Assembly (NCBI GenBank): GCA_947652615.1
Contig: CANTDX010000008.1
Coordinates: forward strand, 1 to 64,000
DNA length: 64,000 nucleotides
Origin: an uncultured Dorea sp.
GTDB taxonomy: Bacteria; Bacillota; Clostridia; Lachnospirales; Lachnospiraceae
Direction: 5' to 3'
Shown: piece after piece, positions 42,127-51,225 of the stretch
Position numbering within the stretch: the stretch's first letter is position 1
How the letters are laid out: each line of letters starts with the position of its first letter
Position numbers and translations under genes: made by a program
Notes under the pieces: generated by a model
What the model saw: the letters and a program-made list of their open reading frames with translations, nothing else
Told to the model about the DNA's origin: nothing
Databases searched by the model: none

Positions 42127-42984
42127 ATGAGTGAATTAAGTGAATTAATCCACAATGCCAATCTAACGAAAACACAGAAGATGATTGCCAAATACATCCT
42201 TGACAACTCGGCGGACGCCTGTTTTATGACATCTACAGAGATCGCCCTGAAACTGGGCGTCAGCGAATCATCCGTTATCCGTTTCAGCCGGACTCTTGGG
42301 TTTGGCGGATTCATGGATTTCCAGAAGGTACTGAGGAAGGAATATCAGGACAAGGTGCTCAGTATATCCAGCAATATTACCGTCCCTGCACAGCGTATCG
42401 CCAAGAGGGCCAAGCTTGACAGCAGCACCGATTACATCAACCGTCATTTCAAGAATGCCCTCCAAAATCTGGAAACCTTATTTGCCACAAATGCTCTGAC
42501 CACTTTTGAGAAAGCCGCGGATATCATCATTGCAAGCAAACGCAAATATATCGCCGCTTCCCGCGGTAATTCCTGCCTTGGCGATTATTTTCTCTTATAT
42601 CTGAAACATATGCTGCCGCATGTGACGTCCACCAATACGGCTGCCATAAGCCCGATCGACCATATGTGCAACATTTCCAAGGAGGACTGCCTGATCATAT
42701 TCAGTTTCCCCAGATACTCCTCCCTGGACCGGGTAACCACTGAGATGGCCAAGGAGGCCGGTGCAAGCATTGTTGTGATCACTGATAAGCCAAGCGCGCT
42801 TCTCGCCCAGTATGCCACCGTACTGATCACCGTCCCGGTTGACAGCAACGCGTTCTTTAATTCTCTGATCGGACCGCAGTTCGTTGCCGAGGCTTTGCTT
42901 GATACGATCAGCCATAAGGTTAATGGGATTGAAAAAAGATTGAAGAAGATTGATAAATATCTGAATGAATTGGGAATCTATTAA
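42127..42984 (+). CDS. MurR/RpiR-family transcriptional regulator
   Basis: A 285-residue regulator with an N-terminal HTH_6 domain (AKYILDNSADACFMTSTEIA, then LGVSESSVIRFSRTLGFGGF) and a C-terminal SIS sugar-phosphate-binding domain (AASRGNSCLGDYF, FSFPRYSS, VVITDKPSALLAQYA). Such proteins respond to phosphosugars. It is divergent from ald, an unusual partner, so the ligand or regulon may be different from the sugar genes usually seen. CGGAGG precedes the ATG. Confidence 0.9.
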   Translation: MSELSELIHNANLTKTQKMIAKYILDNSADACFMTSTEIALKLGVSESSVIRFSRTLGFGGFMDFQKVLRKEYQDKVLSISSNITVPAQRIAKRAKLDSSTDYINRHFKNALQNLETLFATNALTTFEKAADIIIASKRKYIAASRGNSCLGDYFLLYLKHMLPHVTSTNTAAISPIDHMCNISKEDCLIIFSFPRYSSLDRVTTEMAKEAGASIVVITDKPSALLAQYATVLITVPVDSNAFFNSLIGPQFVAEALLDTISHKVNGIEKRLKKIDKYLNELGIY

Positions 42985-42989
42985 TTCAA

Positions 42990-43029
42990 GAGGCCGTTGG
43001 GAACACTTCCTACCGCTCCCAACAGCCTC
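42990..43029. terminator. Hairpin between the converging RpiR and purD genes
   Basis: GAGGC-C-GTTGGGA and TCCCAAC-A-GCCTC form a 12-base stem with one mismatch around a 14-base loop. Neither strand has a strong T tract, but its place between two converging stop codons suggests a bidirectional terminator. Confidence 0.55.
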
Positions 43030-43055
43030 CTAATTACTCACACTCAAAGGGTCGC

Positions 43056-44327
43056 TTACGCCTCATCAATCGCCTTCCCGATATCATGGCGCATGTATTT
43101 GTTATCGAACTTCACCCACTCCGTCGCCGCGTAGGCATTGGCCCTGGCTTCCTTAAGGTCCTTCCCCTTCGCCGTAACTCCTAGCACTCGGCCTCCGTTG
43201 GTCACGATCTGCTCTCCGTCAAATTTAGTCCCGGCATGGAAGCAGTAATACCCTTCATGCTTCCCAAACTCCTCCAACCCGCTGATCGGAAGTCCCTTAT
43301 CATACGCCACCGGATATCCCTCGCTTGCAAGCACCACACACACGGCCGCATTGTCTTCGAACTGCAGATCCACCTGGTCAAGCGTGCCGTCCACACACGC
43401 CTCTACGACCTCGATGATGTCGTTCTTCATCCTTGGCAGCACCACCTGCGCCTCCGGATCACCGAATCTTGCATTGTATTCCAACACCTTGGGACCTTCC
43501 TTTGTCAGCATCAGGCCAAAGAAGATCACACCCTTGAACGGCCTGCCTTCTGCCTTCATAGCATCTACCGTCGCCTGATAAATATATTTGTTGCAGAAGT
43601 CCTCTACTTCCCTGGTATAGAACGGACTTGGAGAGAATGTTCCCATCCCGCCCGTGTTAAGCCCGGTGTCTCCATCCCCTGCACGCTTGTGATCCTGCGC
43701 GGACGTCATGGTCTTGATCGTATTGCCGTCCACGAAGGAGAGTACGGACACTTCACGGCCGGTCATGAATTCTTCGATCACCATCTCATTGCCCGCATCT
43801 CCGAATTTCTTATCCAGCATGATGGTCTTGACGCCTTCCTTCGCCTCCTCAAGCGTGCTGCAGATCAGTACGCCCTTCCCAAGCGCCAGCCCGTCCGCTT
43901 TGAGAACGATCGGGAACTTCGCCGTCTCAAGATACGCAAGCGCCTTATCCGGATCGGTGAAATTCTCATACGCCGCCGTCGGAATGTTGTATTTCTTCAT
44001 CAGATCCTTAGAGAATGCCTTGGACCCCTCCAGGATCGCCGCATTCTTTCTTGGGCCGAACGTGCGGATCCCCGCCGCCTCAAGCTCATCCACCAGACCG
44101 CCGACTAACGGGTCATCCATCCCTACGATCACAAGATCGATCTCCTTCTCCTTCGCGAACGCAACGATCTTATCGAATTCCATCGCGCCGATCGGCGCAC
44201 ACTCGGCGTACTCCGCTATCCCTGCATTCCCCGGCGTACAGTAGATCTTGTCCGCCTTCTCGCTCTTTGAGACGCAGTACGCGATCGCATGCTCTCTTCC
44301 GCCGCTTCCGACAATTAATACCTTCAT
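43056..44327 (-). CDS. purD: Phosphoribosylamine-glycine ligase
   Basis: A 423-residue ATP-grasp enzyme that makes glycinamide ribonucleotide, the second step of purine synthesis. It starts MKVLIVGSGGREHAIAYCV, has the ATP-grasp pieces FPIVLKADGLALGKGV and MTGREVSVLSFVDG, GMGTFSP, and VLEYNARFGDPEAQ near the active site. Length is normal. AGGAGG is 6 bases before the ATG. It is last in purE-purM-purN-(unknown)-purD. Confidence 0.96.
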   Translation of the reverse strand: MKVLIVGSGGREHAIAYCVSKSEKADKIYCTPGNAGIAEYAECAPIGAMEFDKIVAFAKEKEIDLVIVGMDDPLVGGLVDELEAAGIRTFGPRKNAAILEGSKAFSKDLMKKYNIPTAAYENFTDPDKALAYLETAKFPIVLKADGLALGKGVLICSTLEEAKEGVKTIMLDKKFGDAGNEMVIEEFMTGREVSVLSFVDGNTIKTMTSAQDHKRAGDGDTGLNTGGMGTFSPSPFYTREVEDFCNKYIYQATVDAMKAEGRPFKGVIFFGLMLTKEGPKVLEYNARFGDPEAQVVLPRMKNDIIEVVEACVDGTLDQVDLQFEDNAAVCVVLASEGYPVAYDKGLPISGLEEFGKHEGYYCFHAGTKFDGEQIVTNGGRVLGVTAKGKDLKEARANAYAATEWVKFDNKYMRHDIGKAIDEA

Positions 44328-44352
44328 ATTCTACCTCCTGTCATATATCCAA

Positions 44353-45144
44353 TCAATAACTCTGCATCGCCGCCACAAGCGCGTCCTTCTGCGGCGCCGC
44401 TTCAGCAGAATAACCCACAGACATCACAAACACATATCCATCCACCAGACGCACATACTGGTCCATATGCATCTCTCCGACCGAAGCATCGTAAACCATC
44501 TTCTCATGGACACAGCGGTAAGTCTCACCGCCGATACTCTCTTCCGTAACCCCCTCAAAGGTCAGCCCCAGGCTATCTGTGATATCCCGCTCTATACTCT
44601 TCTGCATCAGATTCAGATACTGGTCTATCGTCATGCTATCGAAGACCTTCTCAATCCCTATATTGACCGTCACATTGCCGGAATCTTCTACCGCCCCCAG
44701 TACATACCGCACATTCCCATAATCCTGGGCATTCTCAAGTCTCTCCTGCCCTTCTTCTGTCATGAACTCATCTGCCGCAATATCCTGCGCATACCCCAGT
44801 TCATCTCCGGACAGCATAATATAATTCTCAGGCAGCTCCATCCTTAAATTGAACCACTCGTTGGTATAAGAATTCCCGTCAAGTGAACCGTACATTGTCT
44901 GGTCTTCTTCTCCGGAGACGCCGTCTGTATCATCAACGTCCGTTCCATCCGTTTCTTCAGGCTCTGTTATCTCTTCCACTTCCGACTCATCTTCCTGCCA
45001 CGAATAATCTTCAGCGCCCCTGACCAACGGCTTCTGTGTACTATACCTGTGCACCGCTGTAACCAACAACCTGGCAGACGTCGCGATACCCGCTACTCCG
45101 CAGATGACTGCAGCCGCCACCAATACCTTATTCCAATGCTTCAT
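44353..45144 (-). CDS. Membrane-anchored protein of unknown function inside the pur operon
   Basis: A 263-residue protein with a single N-terminal membrane helix (VLVAAAVICGVAGIATSA), an acidic Asp/Glu/Thr-rich linker (about residues 45-85) and a soluble domain outside the cell from about residue 90. The domain has YTNEWFNLRMELPENY and ends SVGYSAEAAPQKDALVAAM; it resembles general secreted beta-rich domains in clostridial surface proteins, but no family was recognised. AAGGAGA precedes the ATG. It is 12 bases behind purN and 26 before purD, so it must be cotranscribed. Confidence 0.7.
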   Translation of the reverse strand: MKHWNKVLVAAAVICGVAGIATSARLLVTAVHRYSTQKPLVRGAEDYSWQEDESEVEEITEPEETDGTDVDDTDGVSGEEDQTMYGSLDGNSYTNEWFNLRMELPENYIMLSGDELGYAQDIAADEFMTEEGQERLENAQDYGNVRYVLGAVEDSGNVTVNIGIEKVFDSMTIDQYLNLMQKSIERDITDSLGLTFEGVTEESIGGETYRCVHEKMVYDASVGEMHMDQYVRLVDGYVFVMSVGYSAEAAPQKDALVAAMQSY

Positions 45145-45155
45145 CTTCGTTCTCC

Positions 45156-45782
45156 TTACTGACTCACAATAGCTTTCCCCGACCGTACTGTCACTTTTCC
45201 ATTCGCGATCAGATCAATGGCCTGGGGCAGTATCTTCCACTCTGCCTGCTCCATCACGCGCTTCTGCAGAATCTCCGGTGTATCATCAGGCTCCACCTCC
45301 ACTGCCTTCTGAAGGATGATGGGTCCCGTATCCGTTCCCTCATCTACAAAATGCACGGTCGCACCCACAACCTTCACTCCGCGCGAAAGGGCCGCTTCAT
45401 GCACCTTAAGCCCATAGAACCCAGTACCGCAGAATGACGGGATCAGAGACGGATGAATGTTGATGATCCGATTCCTGTATTTCGAGATCATAGCCGGAGG
45501 GATCACAACAAGGAAGCCGGCCAGTACGATAAGATCCGGCTTCCATTCATCTACTGCTTCGATAAACTTCTCATTAAATTCTTCTCTGGACGCATAATCC
45601 TTCGGCGAGATACACCGATTGGCAATCCCATGGTCTCTGGCTCTTAACAGGGCATAGGCATTCTTATTGTTGCTGATTACTCCGGTAATCCTGGTATTGG
45701 TAATACTGCCGGATTCCACCGCGTCAATGATCGCCTGTAGATTCGTTCCTCCGCCGGATACAAGTACCACTACATCTAGCAT
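45156..45782 (-). CDS. purN: Phosphoribosylglycinamide formyltransferase
   Basis: A 208-residue enzyme that formylates GAR using 10-formyltetrahydrofolate. The phosphate loop [13 protein letters not shown] is at the N-terminus and the catalytic [10 protein letters not shown] (Asn and His) and [10 protein letters not shown] (Asp) are intact. Its start overlaps the purM end by 7 bases, and AAAGGAG lies upstream inside purM. Confidence 0.96.
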   Translation of the reverse strand: MLDVVVLVSGGGTNLQAIIDAVESGSITNTRITGVISNNKNAYALLRARDHGIANRCISPKDYASREEFNEKFIEAVDEWKPDLIVLAGFLVVIPPAMISKYRNRIINIHPSLIPSFCGTGFYGLKVHEAALSRGVKVVGATVHFVDEGTDTGPIILQKAVEVEPDDTPEILQKRVMEQAEWKILPQAIDLIANGKVTVRSGKAIVSQ

Positions 45783-46801
45783 AATGTAACTCCTTTATCT
45801 CCTGCTTCTACACGGCCTACCACATATGGCTGCTCACCTGCCGTCCGTATCGCCTCCATTGCCTGATCCGCATCGGCCGGATCAACCGCGATGACCATTC
45901 CGAGTCCCATATTGAAGGTATTGTACATCATCTCTTCTGCAATATCCCCCTTCTTCGCCAGAAGATCAAAGATCGCAGGAACCTCATAGCTGTCCTTCTC
46001 GATCACCGCCCTTGCGCCCTTTGGCAGCATCCGCGGGATATTCTCATAGAAGCCGCCGCCCGTGATATGGCTGCAGCCCTTGACAGTCACACCGCTGTCC
46101 TTCACACTCTTCAACGCCCTGACGTAGATCTTCGTAGGCTCAAGCAGCGCCTCGCCAAGCGTCTTCCCCAGTTCATCATAATATGTATCCAGCGATTCCT
46201 TCGTCATCTCGAATACCTTGCGCACAAGCGAGAAACCATTGCTGTGGACACCGCTTGACGCCATGCCGATCAACACATCGCCCGGTCTGATATTCTCACC
46301 GCTGATGATCTCCTTCTTATCTGCCACCCCGACCGCGAATCCCGCCAGGTCATACTCATCCTCCGGCATAAGCCCCGGATGCTCCGCAGTCTCGCCGCCT
46401 ACCAGAGCACAGCCGGACTGCTTGCAGCCCTCCGCCACGCCGCTTACGATAGAGGCGATCTTCTCAGGATAATTCTTGCCGCAGGCGATATAATCCAGGA
46501 AGAATAACGGCTCGCCGCCCGAACATGCGATATCGTTGACACACATGGCAACCGCGTCGATGCCGATGGTATCATGCTTGTCCATCAGGAACGCAAGCTT
46601 CACCTTGGTTCCGCATCCGTCTGTCCCGGACAGAAGGACCGGCTCGTCCATCTTCTTGATCCCGCTTAAGTCAAATGCTCCTGCAAATCCGCCAAGCCCG
46701 CCCAGTACCTCCGGGCGCATCGTCTCCTTCACATGCTTCTTCATCAATTCTACTGATCTGTATCCGGCTTCGATATCCACTCCGGCTTTCTTATAATCCA
46801 T
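45776..46801 (-). CDS. purM: Phosphoribosylformylglycinamidine cyclo-ligase
   Basis: A 341-residue AIR synthetase, starting with the family's [13 protein letters not shown] and containing [38 protein letters not shown] and [14 protein letters not shown]. The ATG at 46801 was chosen because GAGGTAGAGC precedes it and the protein family begins here. It lies 51 bases downstream of purE. Confidence 0.96.
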   Translation of the reverse strand: MDYKKAGVDIEAGYRSVELMKKHVKETMRPEVLGGLGGFAGAFDLSGIKKMDEPVLLSGTDGCGTKVKLAFLMDKHDTIGIDAVAMCVNDIACSGGEPLFFLDYIACGKNYPEKIASIVSGVAEGCKQSGCALVGGETAEHPGLMPEDEYDLAGFAVGVADKKEIISGENIRPGDVLIGMASSGVHSNGFSLVRKVFEMTKESLDTYYDELGKTLGEALLEPTKIYVRALKSVKDSGVTVKGCSHITGGGFYENIPRMLPKGARAVIEKDSYEVPAIFDLLAKKGDIAEEMMYNTFNMGLGMVIAVDPADADQAMEAIRTAGEQPYVVGRVEAGDKGVTLC

Positions 46802-46852
46802 ATGCTCTACCTCGCTTTTCAACAACTTCCGATACTCTCATCATCGGCTAAA

Positions 46853-47362
46853 TTACTGCGCCAGATACGCCTCGTATCCGATCTCATCTAACTTCGCTGC
46901 CTTCCCCTGCACGGTCTCCTTCATCTCCCTGGAATAATCCTTAAGCTTATTCAATAATTCCTCATCAGATGTTGCAAGGATCTTCGCTGCAAGGATCGCC
47001 GCATTCATACCTCCGTCGATAGCAACCGTTGCAACCGGGATTCCCGGCGGCATCTGAACGATAGAAAACAGTGCGTCTTCACCTGCCAGATTCTTGCCTG
47101 ACATCGGCACGCCGATAACCGGCATTGGAAACAGCGCCGCGCACATACCCGGCAGATGCGCCGCCATCCCGGCTCCTGCGATGATCACCTTCATCCCCTT
47201 TCCCTCTGCGGCCTTCGCCCATTCGAAGAATACATCCGGCTCACGGTGGGCAGAGATGATCGTCATCTCATAATCAATCCCTAATTTCTCCAGCATCGCC
47301 GCAGCCTTGCTCATGACCTTAAGGTCTGAGTCGCTGCCCATCACAATTCCTACTCTTGGCAT
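46853..47362 (-). CDS. purE: N5-carboxyaminoimidazole ribonucleotide mutase
   Basis: A 169-residue PurE with the mononucleotide-binding start VGIVMGSDSDLKVM, ISAHREPD (catalytic His), IIAGAGMAAHLPG and the late GVPMSG and PPGIPVATVAI. It carboxylates AIR in purine synthesis. No clear promoter was found in the 60 bases to the upstream aminopeptidase gene, though a TATAAA sits there, so transcription may continue from the pyr genes. Confidence 0.95.
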   Translation of the reverse strand: MPRVGIVMGSDSDLKVMSKAAAMLEKLGIDYEMTIISAHREPDVFFEWAKAAEGKGMKVIIAGAGMAAHLPGMCAALFPMPVIGVPMSGKNLAGEDALFSIVQMPPGIPVATVAIDGGMNAAILAAKILATSDEELLNKLKDYSREMKETVQGKAAKLDEIGYEAYLAQ

Positions 47363-47422
47363 ACCTCTTCATCCTTTCTTCTGTGTATATTTTATAATGC
47401 ATTTTCATGCGTTCATGATACC

Positions 47423-49477
47423 TTATTTATCTTGATTTTTCAATGGCTCGTTGAGAATCTCGGTTCCGGGCAATACGAATCTGCCCTCCGACAGCAGCAC
47501 GATCTCTTCGCCTTCTCTTGTAATCACCGCAATACGCGCCAGCTCCTCATACGGGATCGTGATATCCGTATGGCACTGATAATACGCCTTCGACACATCT
47601 TCTCTGCGCAAAATGGATACGGCGTTATCCTTGGCTATGATCTCCTTCCCGTTGGGATTATATACCCTGACATCCTCGCTCCAGCTATAGCAGGTATCCC
47701 CTACCGCAAAATGCGGGCCCATCTTCTCGGCGATCAGAATCGGCATCTTCTCTTCGATCCCGTATTTCCTCGCCGCCACATAAGCCGTGGTGTTGGTCCC
47801 GATGGCGAACTCTCCCAGCGGGAGGGACGGGTGCTTATGGAGGATATTGTCGAAAATGTACTCCTTATTCTCCGTCTCCTTCTCGAAATTCCCGCAATGG
47901 TAATCCGTGATCATCCCGTCGGCAAATGTGATCTCAAGATCCCTGTACTGCAGCTCATTCAGGTAGACCTTGCTTACATGCAGTGTCCCGCCGGTCCCTT
48001 CAAGTACCGGAGAAGTGAATACTTCCCCTACCGGTATATTCACGTCCGCCACGCAGTTCTCGAATATCGTCTCTTTCTCCGGATTGCCGAGCTTATGCAG
48101 ATACACCTTAAGATCCGTCCTGTTGCCGTTGCCGCCCAGGATATGGACATATTCACCCTGATCCAGGGCATCGATCAACGTCTGCTGTACCCGCTCATAG
48201 GCCTTCGCATCCAGGGTATTGATACGGATGATCTCGTCGAAGATCTCTTCATACTGTTCCCCGATCTCCGGCAGCGGATAGGCAACGATCGTAAAGCTCC
48301 TCTCATCACCCCTGATATACTGGTTGACGATCTGACTCTGCCGGCTTAAGAAATGGAGCTGCAGTTCCTCCTGCTTCTTCGTAAGGCGGATCACTTCTTC
48401 CTTCTGCACAGGCGTAAACGGCTCTTCACCGAACATATCAATACATGCCGGCCCTGCCATCTTTCCTGCCTGGGCCTTATGGCGCTCATATGTGGTCTGG
48501 ATCACCTCAAGCTTGCGCTCCACGAACTTCTTATCCAGGAATAACGCCTGGTCATTGCGATGGTCATACTCATACTGCTTATTGGCGATCGCCCCGTAAT
48601 AGCCGATCTTCAGGTGTTCTCGCTTCGTCAGCACGCTGACCGGAGAACGGTTCACAACAGGTCTTAGGCCCATTTTCTCAAAATTCTCTATAGCCCTGCG
48701 GATCACCCTCTCGAACCCAAGCACATAGCGGATCTCCACAACACCCTTCTTCGACAGATCCTTCCCTGTATTGACGAATCCTGTTCGAAAGCCTTCTGTG
48801 TAGACATCTGCCATCTTCCGGATCACTTCCTCCGGAAGTCCGCTGAGATGCCGTGCCGTGCGAAGCTCGTTCTCACTGATATACTCGCCGAACCTGTACA
48901 GGTACCTCAGATCCTCAAGGTCGCTGTTCATAACGATATCCGCAGCAAAGGATCCTTCCGGATCGACCTGTTCACGGATCCTGTCTGCAGCAAACACATC
49001 ACAGTAATCACTGGCATACCAGTAAATATGATCCCTGATCTGACTGATCCGCTCATTCTCCGGCGTCTCCTCCTCGAACAGATTATAGACCTCTATCAGC
49101 AGCTCATACAGAATATCCAGATACTCTGTCTTCTGTTCAAACACATATGCGACGGCGCCCCGAAGCTCCGTATACAGGAAGCTTAAGATCTGACCGTACC
49201 CCTCTCCTAACTTCCGGGCTGCAAAGGATGGGTTCGCATAGCTTGTCTCATACGCCTCCGGCAAGATATCCTGATACAGCCGCCGGTTCCACTCTGCGAG
49301 CTCATCCGCTCCCATCTCCCGGCAGGTTCCGTCTGCGATCTTCGTCCTGACCTCATCGATCATCCCGATAAAATCAGCCATCTTCCGAAAATACTCCCGG
49401 AAGGGAGGCTTCACCGTCTCCTCAGTCCTGATATCACGGATACGTCCCGCCGCTAATTCATATCTCTCATCTATCAT
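47423..49477 (-). CDS. M29-like aminopeptidase with N-terminal extension
   Basis: A 684-residue protein. The C-terminal half resembles M29 metallo-aminopeptidases (aminopeptidase T type): GEVFTSPVLEGTGGTLHV, LGEFAIGTNTTAYV and GPHFAVGDTCYSW carry Glu and His residues of the expected metal site. The N-terminal 280 residues or so are helical and not part of typical 400-residue M29 enzymes. The ATG at 49477 overlaps the upstream stop by 4 bases, with GGGGG 8 bases upstream. It is the last gene of a long run that begins with the pyr genes. Confidence 0.7.
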   Translation of the reverse strand: MIDERYELAAGRIRDIRTEETVKPPFREYFRKMADFIGMIDEVRTKIADGTCREMGADELAEWNRRLYQDILPEAYETSYANPSFAARKLGEGYGQILSFLYTELRGAVAYVFEQKTEYLDILYELLIEVYNLFEEETPENERISQIRDHIYWYASDYCDVFAADRIREQVDPEGSFAADIVMNSDLEDLRYLYRFGEYISENELRTARHLSGLPEEVIRKMADVYTEGFRTGFVNTGKDLSKKGVVEIRYVLGFERVIRRAIENFEKMGLRPVVNRSPVSVLTKREHLKIGYYGAIANKQYEYDHRNDQALFLDKKFVERKLEVIQTTYERHKAQAGKMAGPACIDMFGEEPFTPVQKEEVIRLTKKQEELQLHFLSRQSQIVNQYIRGDERSFTIVAYPLPEIGEQYEEIFDEIIRINTLDAKAYERVQQTLIDALDQGEYVHILGGNGNRTDLKVYLHKLGNPEKETIFENCVADVNIPVGEVFTSPVLEGTGGTLHVSKVYLNELQYRDLEITFADGMITDYHCGNFEKETENKEYIFDNILHKHPSLPLGEFAIGTNTTAYVAARKYGIEEKMPILIAEKMGPHFAVGDTCYSWSEDVRVYNPNGKEIIAKDNAVSILRREDVSKAYYQCHTDITIPYEELARIAVITREGEEIVLLSEGRFVLPGTEILNEPLKNQDK

Positions 49478-49866
49478 CTCACAAGCCCCCTGATAAATAT
49501 TACCGCAAGTCCGAGAAATACCGCCGTATTGATGCCGATTCCCACCTTGCACGTGATGTAGTTCCTGTCTCTCTCCTTAAGGCCGCGCAAACCCAGCCAT
49601 ATCCCGATTCCGGTAAGCGCCATGGTCCCCAGTCCCACAAATCCTATGAGCATACCGACCTCTCCCTTCTCTCGAAAAGAGATAGACACCATTAAAAACA
49701 ACAGAAGAAGAACCACAAAAGCATAACCGCAGGAATAGATCCCTTTCCTCGCATGGCGAGGCTTCGCCTGTCCATACTTCGTGATTCTCTTCCTCTGCTT
49801 CTCTCTGGCTTTCGCCAGCGCCTTTGCCCTATCTTCTTCTGTTACGATCTTTCTTCCTATTAACAT
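49474..49866 (-). CDS. Small membrane protein (DUF6142-like)
   Basis: A 130-residue protein with a basic cytoplasmic N-terminus (AKAREKQRKRITKYG) and three hydrophobic helices (VVLLLLFLMVSI, then MLIGFVGLGTMALTGIGIWLGL, then GINTAVFLGLAVIFI). Its layout is like clostridial DUF6142 proteins, from memory. AAGGAGA precedes the ATG. Its start lies 38 bases inside the VanZ-like gene and its end overlaps the aminopeptidase gene, so translation is tightly linked. Confidence 0.6.
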   Translation of the reverse strand: MLIGRKIVTEEDRAKALAKAREKQRKRITKYGQAKPRHARKGIYSCGYAFVVLLLLFLMVSISFREKGEVGMLIGFVGLGTMALTGIGIWLGLRGLKERDRNYITCKVGIGINTAVFLGLAVIFIRGLVR

Positions 49867-50314
49867 ATCTTCTCCTTACTGCGGCGCAGATTACGAATAT
49901 GACATAACCCGCAAGCCCTCCTATGGTATTCAAAAGCAGATCGTCCACATCGAAGCTGCCCACCTTCGTGATCAACTGAAAAGTCTCTACACAGAGACTA
50001 AGCCCGAAACTATAGAAGACCGTCGTGAAAAAACTCCTGTATCGGCTTGCCATCGGCATAAAGAAACCAAACGGCATAAAAATGATCACATTTCCAAACA
50101 GATTCGTAAACATGGCAAACATGCCGACCTGGTCCCTGTAATTCCAGAATCTCTTGATCTCCCTGAAAAGCACAAGGTTATAACGGTACTCCTCCATCTC
50201 GCCTGTCCGCCCATACCAGTCAGAAAATAATAGAAAATATATAATAAACGCAATATACAATACAAATAATATCTTTCCTAAAAACCGGATTCTCTTATAT
50301 CCTTTCAAATTCAA
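49829..50314 (-). CDS. VanZ-like family protein
   Basis: A 161-residue membrane protein with four or five helices and VanZ family signatures NLFGNVIIFMPFGFFMP and GSFDVDDLLLNTIGGLAGY. VanZ-like proteins are linked to teicoplanin tolerance in one case; the general function is unknown. It overlaps the following small membrane gene by 38 bases. Confidence 0.85.
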   Translation of the reverse strand: MNLKGYKRIRFLGKILFVLYIAFIIYFLLFSDWYGRTGEMEEYRYNLVLFREIKRFWNYRDQVGMFAMFTNLFGNVIIFMPFGFFMPMASRYRSFFTTVFYSFGLSLCVETFQLITKVGSFDVDDLLLNTIGGLAGYVIFVICAAVRRRYVNRKKDRNRRR

Positions 50315-50329
50315 ACAGCAGGATCCTTT

Positions 50330-50482
50330 CTAAAACGTAAGTCCTTTTTTCCATTTTAGCAGACGCGCTCCGCTCACGATCGTAATAATGCCGGCTGTGA
50401 TTCCCACGATCGTCACGACAACACCTACCGCAATACTTGCGATCCCGGCAAAATTCATCGCCTTATAGATCTTTTCATTCAT
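50330..50482 (-). CDS. Small single-helix-pair membrane protein
   Basis: A 50-residue protein, MNEKIYKAMNFAGIAS and then a long hydrophobic Val/Ile-rich segment, ending GARLLKWKKGLTF with positive charge. AGGAGG lies 9 bases before the ATG at 50482. It lies 13 bases after pyrE and 15 before the VanZ-like gene. Function unknown. Confidence 0.6.
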   Translation of the reverse strand: MNEKIYKAMNFAGIASIAVGVVVTIVGITAGIITIVSGARLLKWKKGLTF

Positions 50483-50495
50483 ACAAGCCTTCCTC

Positions 50496-51170
50496 CTATA
50501 CACCGTACTGTTTATAATATGCGTCAATTGCAGCTTTTAATGTATCATCAATAATAATTCTTCCCCGGCACTCCCTGTTATAAAGATATTCTACCACCTC
50601 GTCCATGGTCACAATCGCATTCGCCCCGAATCCATACAAATCCTTGATCTCATCTAACGCGCATTTCTTCCCGCCTTTGCCGACCTCCATGCGGTTCAGC
50701 GATACCATAAGCCCCTTCACTTCCACGTCTGCCTGGGCCTTGATAATCGGGAAGGTCTCTTCGATGGATTTGCCGGAGGTCGTCACATCCTCAATGATCA
50801 CTACTCTGTCTCCATCCTTAAGCTTACTTCCCAGGAGGATCCCCGTATCACCGTGATCCTTCACTTCCTTGCGGTTCGAACAGTACCGGATATCCTTCCC
50901 ATATAATTCGCTGATCGCCATCGCCGCCGCAACCGAAAGCGGGATTCCCTTATAGGCCGGCCCGAACAGTATGTCAAAATCAAGACCGTAGTGATCGTGG
51001 ATCGCTCTCGCGTAGTATTCTCCGAGCCTGCGAAGCTGGGTTCCCGTCACATAGGCGCCTGCATTCATGAAGAACGGCGACTTCCTCCCGCTCTTCAATG
51101 TAAATTCTCCGAATTTCAAGACATCAGATTCTACCATGAACTCGATAAATTCCTGCTTATATAATTCCAT
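50496..51170 (-). CDS. pyrE: Orotate phosphoribosyltransferase
   Basis: A 224-residue PRTase that joins orotate and PRPP to OMP. The PRPP motif VVIIEDVTTSGKS is intact, with FGPAYKGIPLS and YCSNRKEVKDHGDTG (catalytic loop Lys residues). GGAGG precedes the ATG. It is the fifth pyr gene in pyrC-F-K-D-E. Confidence 0.95.
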   Translation of the reverse strand: MELYKQEFIEFMVESDVLKFGEFTLKSGRKSPFFMNAGAYVTGTQLRRLGEYYARAIHDHYGLDFDILFGPAYKGIPLSVAAAMAISELYGKDIRYCSNRKEVKDHGDTGILLGSKLKDGDRVVIIEDVTTSGKSIEETFPIIKAQADVEVKGLMVSLNRMEVGKGGKKCALDEIKDLYGFGANAIVTMDEVVEYLYNRECRGRIIIDDTLKAAIDAYYKQYGV

Positions 51171-51225
51171 CCTTCTAAACCTCCCATATCTACAGACTTT
51201 ATTCTATCATAACTCAAATCTATTT

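Noticed and set aside
47363-47422. A purine riboswitch or PurR site before purE
   Set aside because: The gap is only 60 bases, too short for a guanine riboswitch with expression platform, and no such core was seen.
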